The notes under the pieces: generated by a model
Database searches by the model: none
Told to the model about the DNA's origin: nothing
Seen by the model: the letters and a program-made list of their open reading frames with translations, nothing else
Part shown: positions 61,443 to 64,000 of the stretch, piece after piece
Position numbering within the stretch: position 1 is the first letter of the stretch
Layout of the letters: every line of letters begins with the position of its first letter
Made by a program: the position numbers and the translations under genes
Assembly (NCBI GenBank): GCA_900472485.1
Contig: UCII01000002.1
Location: 248,001 to 312,000, forward strand
Length of the DNA: 64,000 bases
Reading direction: 5' to 3'
From: Hyphomicrobiales bacterium
Lineage (GTDB): Bacteria > Pseudomonadota > Alphaproteobacteria > Rhizobiales > Rhizobiaceae

Positions 61443-61471
61443 TTGACTTTACGTACTAGTTCGTACATTTT
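61443..61471 (+). promoter_or_regulatory. Promoter of the dehydrogenase gene with TetR-type operator in the spacer
   Basis: TTGACT (61443-61448), a 17-base spacer and CATTTT (61466-61471) form the promoter. The spacer contains ACGTACTAGTTCGT (61451-61464). The 15-mer ACTAGTTCGTACATT is identical to the one in the transporter promoter. Confidence 0.68.
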
Positions 61472-61519
61472 GCAGGCAGGCCTGCAGCATGGCTTTGTTT
61501 TGCTGCTCGGGAGGAAAGA

Positions 61520-62389
61520 TTGAACACTCAAGCCGCCATTGTTCCTCGTCAACTTCATGTCGGATTGATCGGCGCCGGGATAGGCAGATCGCTGACGCCG
61601 GCCATGCATATGCGTGAAGGCGAGCATTGCGGCCTGTCCTATCGCTACGATCTTATTGACCTGGATACACGTGGTCTCTCCGTGTCGGATCTGCCGGCTT
61701 TGATCGACGAAGCCGAGGCGCGGGGGTTTGCCGGCCTCAATATCACTCACCCTTGCAAGCAGGCTGCCGTCGCGCTGGTGGACGAGCTTTCGCCCGATGC
61801 CCAGACGCTGCGATCCATCAATACGGTCGTTTTCCAAGGGAACCGCAGGATTGGCCACAATACCGATTGGTGGGGTTTTGCCGAAAGCTTTAGGCGCGGG
61901 TTGGCCGGCGTTTCGCTCGCCCGTGTCGTGCAGCTGGGCGCTGGCGGCGCCGGCGTTGCCGTTGCCCATGCGGTGGCTGAAATGGGCGCGCATTCCGTAG
62001 AGATATTCGATCTCGACCCTTTGCGCGCGCGGGCCCTCGTCGACCAACTTCAGCCGGCACATGCCGCTTGCCGTTTCTCGGTCGGTCATGACCTTGCTGC
62101 GGCGCTGGATGCAGCTGATGGTCTGGTTCATGCAACGCCGACCGGCATGGCCGCTCATCCCGGGTTGCCGCTCGACGCGCAACTTCTATCCGATCGTCTT
62201 TGGGTCGCCGAAATCGTCTATTTCCCGATCGAGACCGAGTTGGTGAAATTCGCCCGGCAGACAGGGTGCCGTGTTCTCGACGGCGGCGGCATGGCGGTAT
62301 TCCAGGCGGTGAAGGCGTTCGAACTGTTCACCGGCATCCGTCCGGCAGCTGAGCGTATGATGCGGCACTTCAATTCGCTGCGCGGCTAA
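61520..62389 (+). CDS. Shikimate/quinate dehydrogenase (AroE family)
   Basis: The 289-residue NAD(P)-dependent dehydrogenase has the substrate-site motifs IGRSLTPAMH (Ser/Thr pair near 24), LNITHPCKQAAV (catalytic Lys near 80) and GHNTDWWGF (Asp near 117). Nucleotide-binding LGAGGAGVAVAHAV and the C-terminal LDGGGMAVFQAVKAFELFTG follow. The cofactor loop continues FDLDPLRARAL, with an acidic residue that suits NAD and a catabolic role rather than biosynthetic AroE. TTG at 61520 is the start, with GGGAGGAAAG before it. It has its own TetR-controlled promoter, and feeds 3-dehydroshikimate or 3-dehydroquinate towards QuiC. Confidence 0.88.
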   Translation: MNTQAAIVPRQLHVGLIGAGIGRSLTPAMHMREGEHCGLSYRYDLIDLDTRGLSVSDLPALIDEAEARGFAGLNITHPCKQAAVALVDELSPDAQTLRSINTVVFQGNRRIGHNTDWWGFAESFRRGLAGVSLARVVQLGAGGAGVAVAHAVAEMGAHSVEIFDLDPLRARALVDQLQPAHAACRFSVGHDLAAALDAADGLVHATPTGMAAHPGLPLDAQLLSDRLWVAEIVYFPIETELVKFARQTGCRVLDGGGMAVFQAVKAFELFTGIRPAAERMMRHFNSLRG

Positions 62390-62393
62390 ACGT

Positions 62394-62421
62394 CGGCGCC
62401 GAAGTTGCATCCTCGGCGCCG
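62394..62421. terminator. Bidirectional terminator hairpin
   Basis: CGGCGCCGA pairs perfectly with TCGGCGCCG across a 10-base loop, between the convergent dehydrogenase and beta-galactosidase genes. Confidence 0.6.
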
Positions 62422-62439
62422 GAGACGTCACAGTTGGTA

Positions 62440-64000
62440 TCAGACTGATTGCTCGATCACCAATACGGCGTAGCCGGCGAGCTCGGTCGCACCTGATATG
62501 GCTTTGCCGGTCAGCAGGTCGGTACCTGCAGGCAGATTGACGATCTTCGTTTCATGCTCGGTATTGAGCACGAACAGCAGCCTCCTGCCGCCACCCTCGC
62601 GCAGTGACACTTCGACGCCATTAGGCAGATCCTGCACCAGCGGCGCGGCAACGCCGTTGCTGACGAGTACCTCGCGAATAACCTCCGCAAGCGGCGCGGT
62701 AAGGTAGGTGCCGAGGTAGTAGACCTGGCCATTGCCATGCCGGCGGCGCGTCAGCATCGGCGTGCCTTCCAGGAAGCGGTCGGACCAGCGGCCGATGATC
62801 TCGGTATCTGCGGTCGTTTCCAGCTTCTCGTAAAGGTGCCCGGCCTCGAGCTGACGATTGCCGATCGTATAGGCATATTTGCGTGAGGCCGAGGATGCCG
62901 GCGGGCGCGGGGAGGGTTGGTGGTTGCCGATACCGCCCTCGCGGAAGCCGCTGAACAACCCATCCGCACTCGGGGCGGAGACAGGACCGAATTCATAGAC
63001 ATGCACGCCCGAAAGCTCCGAGAGCGCTTTGCCCGGTGCCTGGGTGCGGATGATATGATTGTTGTCGTCGCGGGTGCCTGTCATCGCCGACAGGATGAGC
63101 GTGCCGCCATCGGCGACAAACTTCTCCACTGCTGGCGACCACTCTTCCTTCCACATGACCCAATGGGGAACATAGAGCGCCTTGACGCGCGAGAGATCAT
63201 CTTCCGGATGGATGAAGCCGCAGGCGATACCGGCCTGATAGCAGGCCCGGTGCAGATGGGCGGCATCCTGCATCGGGCTTGGCAGGCCGATCGCATAGGT
63301 CTTGTAGGCTTCCTGATTGTCGAAATCCGCGCCGGCGATGGCAATATCCATGCGAACCGTGGTGCCGAGCAGCTTGTCCTCGATCTTGCGGATGTCGGAT
63401 GCGAATTGCTTGGCTTCCTCGTAACGGCGGCGTGGAACGTCATCGTGGTCGATAATGCCGTTCCAGTAGATTTCTGCGCCGAAATGCGCCGGCCGCCAAC
63501 GGAAAAACATCAGGCCGTCAGCGCCGCGCGAAACGGAAGTCATCGCCATGCGGCGCATCTCGCCGGGCTCCGGCACCGAGGAGGAAAAGCCTGGCTGGCT
63601 GCCGAGGCCGGAGGCCTGTTCCGGAACGATGAAATTGCCGGAATAGGCGCGGCATTGATCGAGATGGAAGGCCTGCGTGATCGCGTGACCGCCCCCGCGG
63701 CGCATCTCGTCATAGAGGAAGGGGTAGATATCGAAGCCGATGAAATCGAGATCCTGGCCGAACTGGCCGCGGAAATCGATGTCCGCGAGGTTGCCGAGAT
63801 TGTGGAAGATGAACCATGCCGGATTGGTCGCCCTCAAGATTTCCACCTGATCGTGCTGGAAGAGAGCCGTCGCGAAGGCGAGGAAGCGATGATAGTCCTG
63901 CACGTGTCCGGGGCTGGAGAAAGACGGGTTCATCGGCTTCGGGAAGACGATCTGGTCGAATGTCTGATAGGCCGTTGCCCAGAAATCGCCACCCCAGGCG
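62440..64000 (-). CDS. GH42 beta-galactosidase (partial, N-terminus outside window)
   Basis: The last 519 codons or so of a glycoside hydrolase family 42 enzyme are present. The frame stays open to the window end, reading AWGGDFWATAYQTFDQIVFP at its first residues, so an internal ATG at 63933 is not the true start. The nucleophile glutamate is in FIVPEQASGLGS, and FDIYPFLYDEM and MTSVSRGADGLMFFRWRP belong to the catalytic barrel. A beta-galactosidase trimerisation-like domain follows (LYVPHWVMWKEEWSPAVEKF and GGTLILSAMTGTRDDNN). The C-terminal beta domain ends in AGYAVLVIEQSV. It hydrolyses terminal galactosides, perhaps of plant cell wall. Upstream transport genes are presumably outside the window. 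Confidence 0.9.
   Translation of the reverse strand, partial: AWGGDFWATAYQTFDQIVFPKPMNPSFSSPGHVQDYHRFLAFATALFQHDQVEILRATNPAWFIFHNLGNLADIDFRGQFGQDLDFIGFDIYPFLYDEMRRGGGHAITQAFHLDQCRAYSGNFIVPEQASGLGSQPGFSSSVPEPGEMRRMAMTSVSRGADGLMFFRWRPAHFGAEIYWNGIIDHDDVPRRRYEEAKQFASDIRKIEDKLLGTTVRMDIAIAGADFDNQEAYKTYAIGLPSPMQDAAHLHRACYQAGIACGFIHPEDDLSRVKALYVPHWVMWKEEWSPAVEKFVADGGTLILSAMTGTRDDNNHIIRTQAPGKALSELSGVHVYEFGPVSAPSADGLFSGFREGGIGNHQPSPRPPASSASRKYAYTIGNRQLEAGHLYEKLETTADTEIIGRWSDRFLEGTPMLTRRRHGNGQVYYLGTYLTAPLAEVIREVLVSNGVAAPLVQDLPNGVEVSLREGGGRRLLFVLNTEHETKIVNLPAGTDLLTGKAISGATELAGYAVLVIEQSV

Overview
The window is dense, GC-rich (roughly 60 percent) chromosome- or chromid-like DNA from an alphaproteobacterium. 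A Rhizobium/Agrobacterium-type member of the Rhizobiaceae is most likely. The reasons are the large number of ABC importers and small-molecule catabolic operons, the FeuP/FeuQ-like two-component pair, the DUF4168 protein, the Pls/PosA-type synthetase, and three intergenic palindromic repeats of the rhizobial AGAGC...GCTCT type. I see no rRNA, tRNA, CRISPR array, insertion sequence, phage gene or replication origin. The organism call is inference from gene content and style.

Region by region. 1-4.5 kb: uronate/aldarate use, with a divergent family-5 solute-binding protein (cut by the window start), mannonate dehydratase (uxuA), 5-dehydro-4-deoxyglucarate dehydratase (kdgD) and a secreted beta-propeller lactonase. 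4.9-10.7 kb: secreted or envelope proteins (DUF4168, a LysM protein coupled to a secreted HHExxS protein, a dienelactone-hydrolase-like enzyme, a TraB/GumN-like protein, and a family-5 polysaccharide lyase that lacks one catalytic histidine). 11.2-13.8 kb: a NitT/TauT-type ABC importer. 14-17 kb: PfpI/DJ-1 protein, cupin, ICMT-like methyltransferase and a BASS transporter. 17.1-24.3 kb: a Pls/PosA membrane NRPS with its phosphopantetheinyl transferase, divergent from a PepSY protein plus PhoP/PhoQ-like two-component system. 24.5-28.4 kb: a phosphotransferase, a zinc-ribbon MBL protein and a Na/Pi cotransporter.

28.6-40.5 kb is one long metabolic block. A biotin carrier, biotin carboxylase, lysine-less second carrier, PxpB and PxpC are chained by ATGA overlaps, followed by PxpA and an aminotransferase. 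Then come a divergent LysR, an SDR, a polar-amino-acid ABC importer and an RraA-type aldolase. It reads as import and breakdown of a lactam or substituted-glutamate amino acid.

40.6-52.1 kb is a polyol/sugar block: SorC regulator, FGGY kinase, split transketolase, ribose-type ABC importer, two SDR polyol dehydrogenases and a second triosephosphate isomerase. It is marked by three copies of a GTGAAT-N4-ATTCAC palindrome. It ends with an FMN riboswitch and ribB. The kinase/transketolase/TpiA logic resembles the apulose-4-phosphate transketolase route, but is fed by dehydrogenases instead of an isomerase.

52.2-56.9 kb: a homocysteine S-methyltransferase with its own amino-acid ABC importer and a divergent Lrp/AsnC regulator, plausibly for S-methylmethionine. 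57.3-62.4 kb: a quinate/shikimate locus (MHS-family transporter, QuiC-type dehydroshikimate dehydratase, TetR regulator, shikimate/quinate dehydrogenase) with the same TetR-type palindrome sitting between the -35 and -10 boxes of two promoters. 62.4-64 kb: the 3' part of a GH42 beta-galactosidase gene, cut by the window end. Overall the window looks like a plant-associated nutrient-scavenging region.
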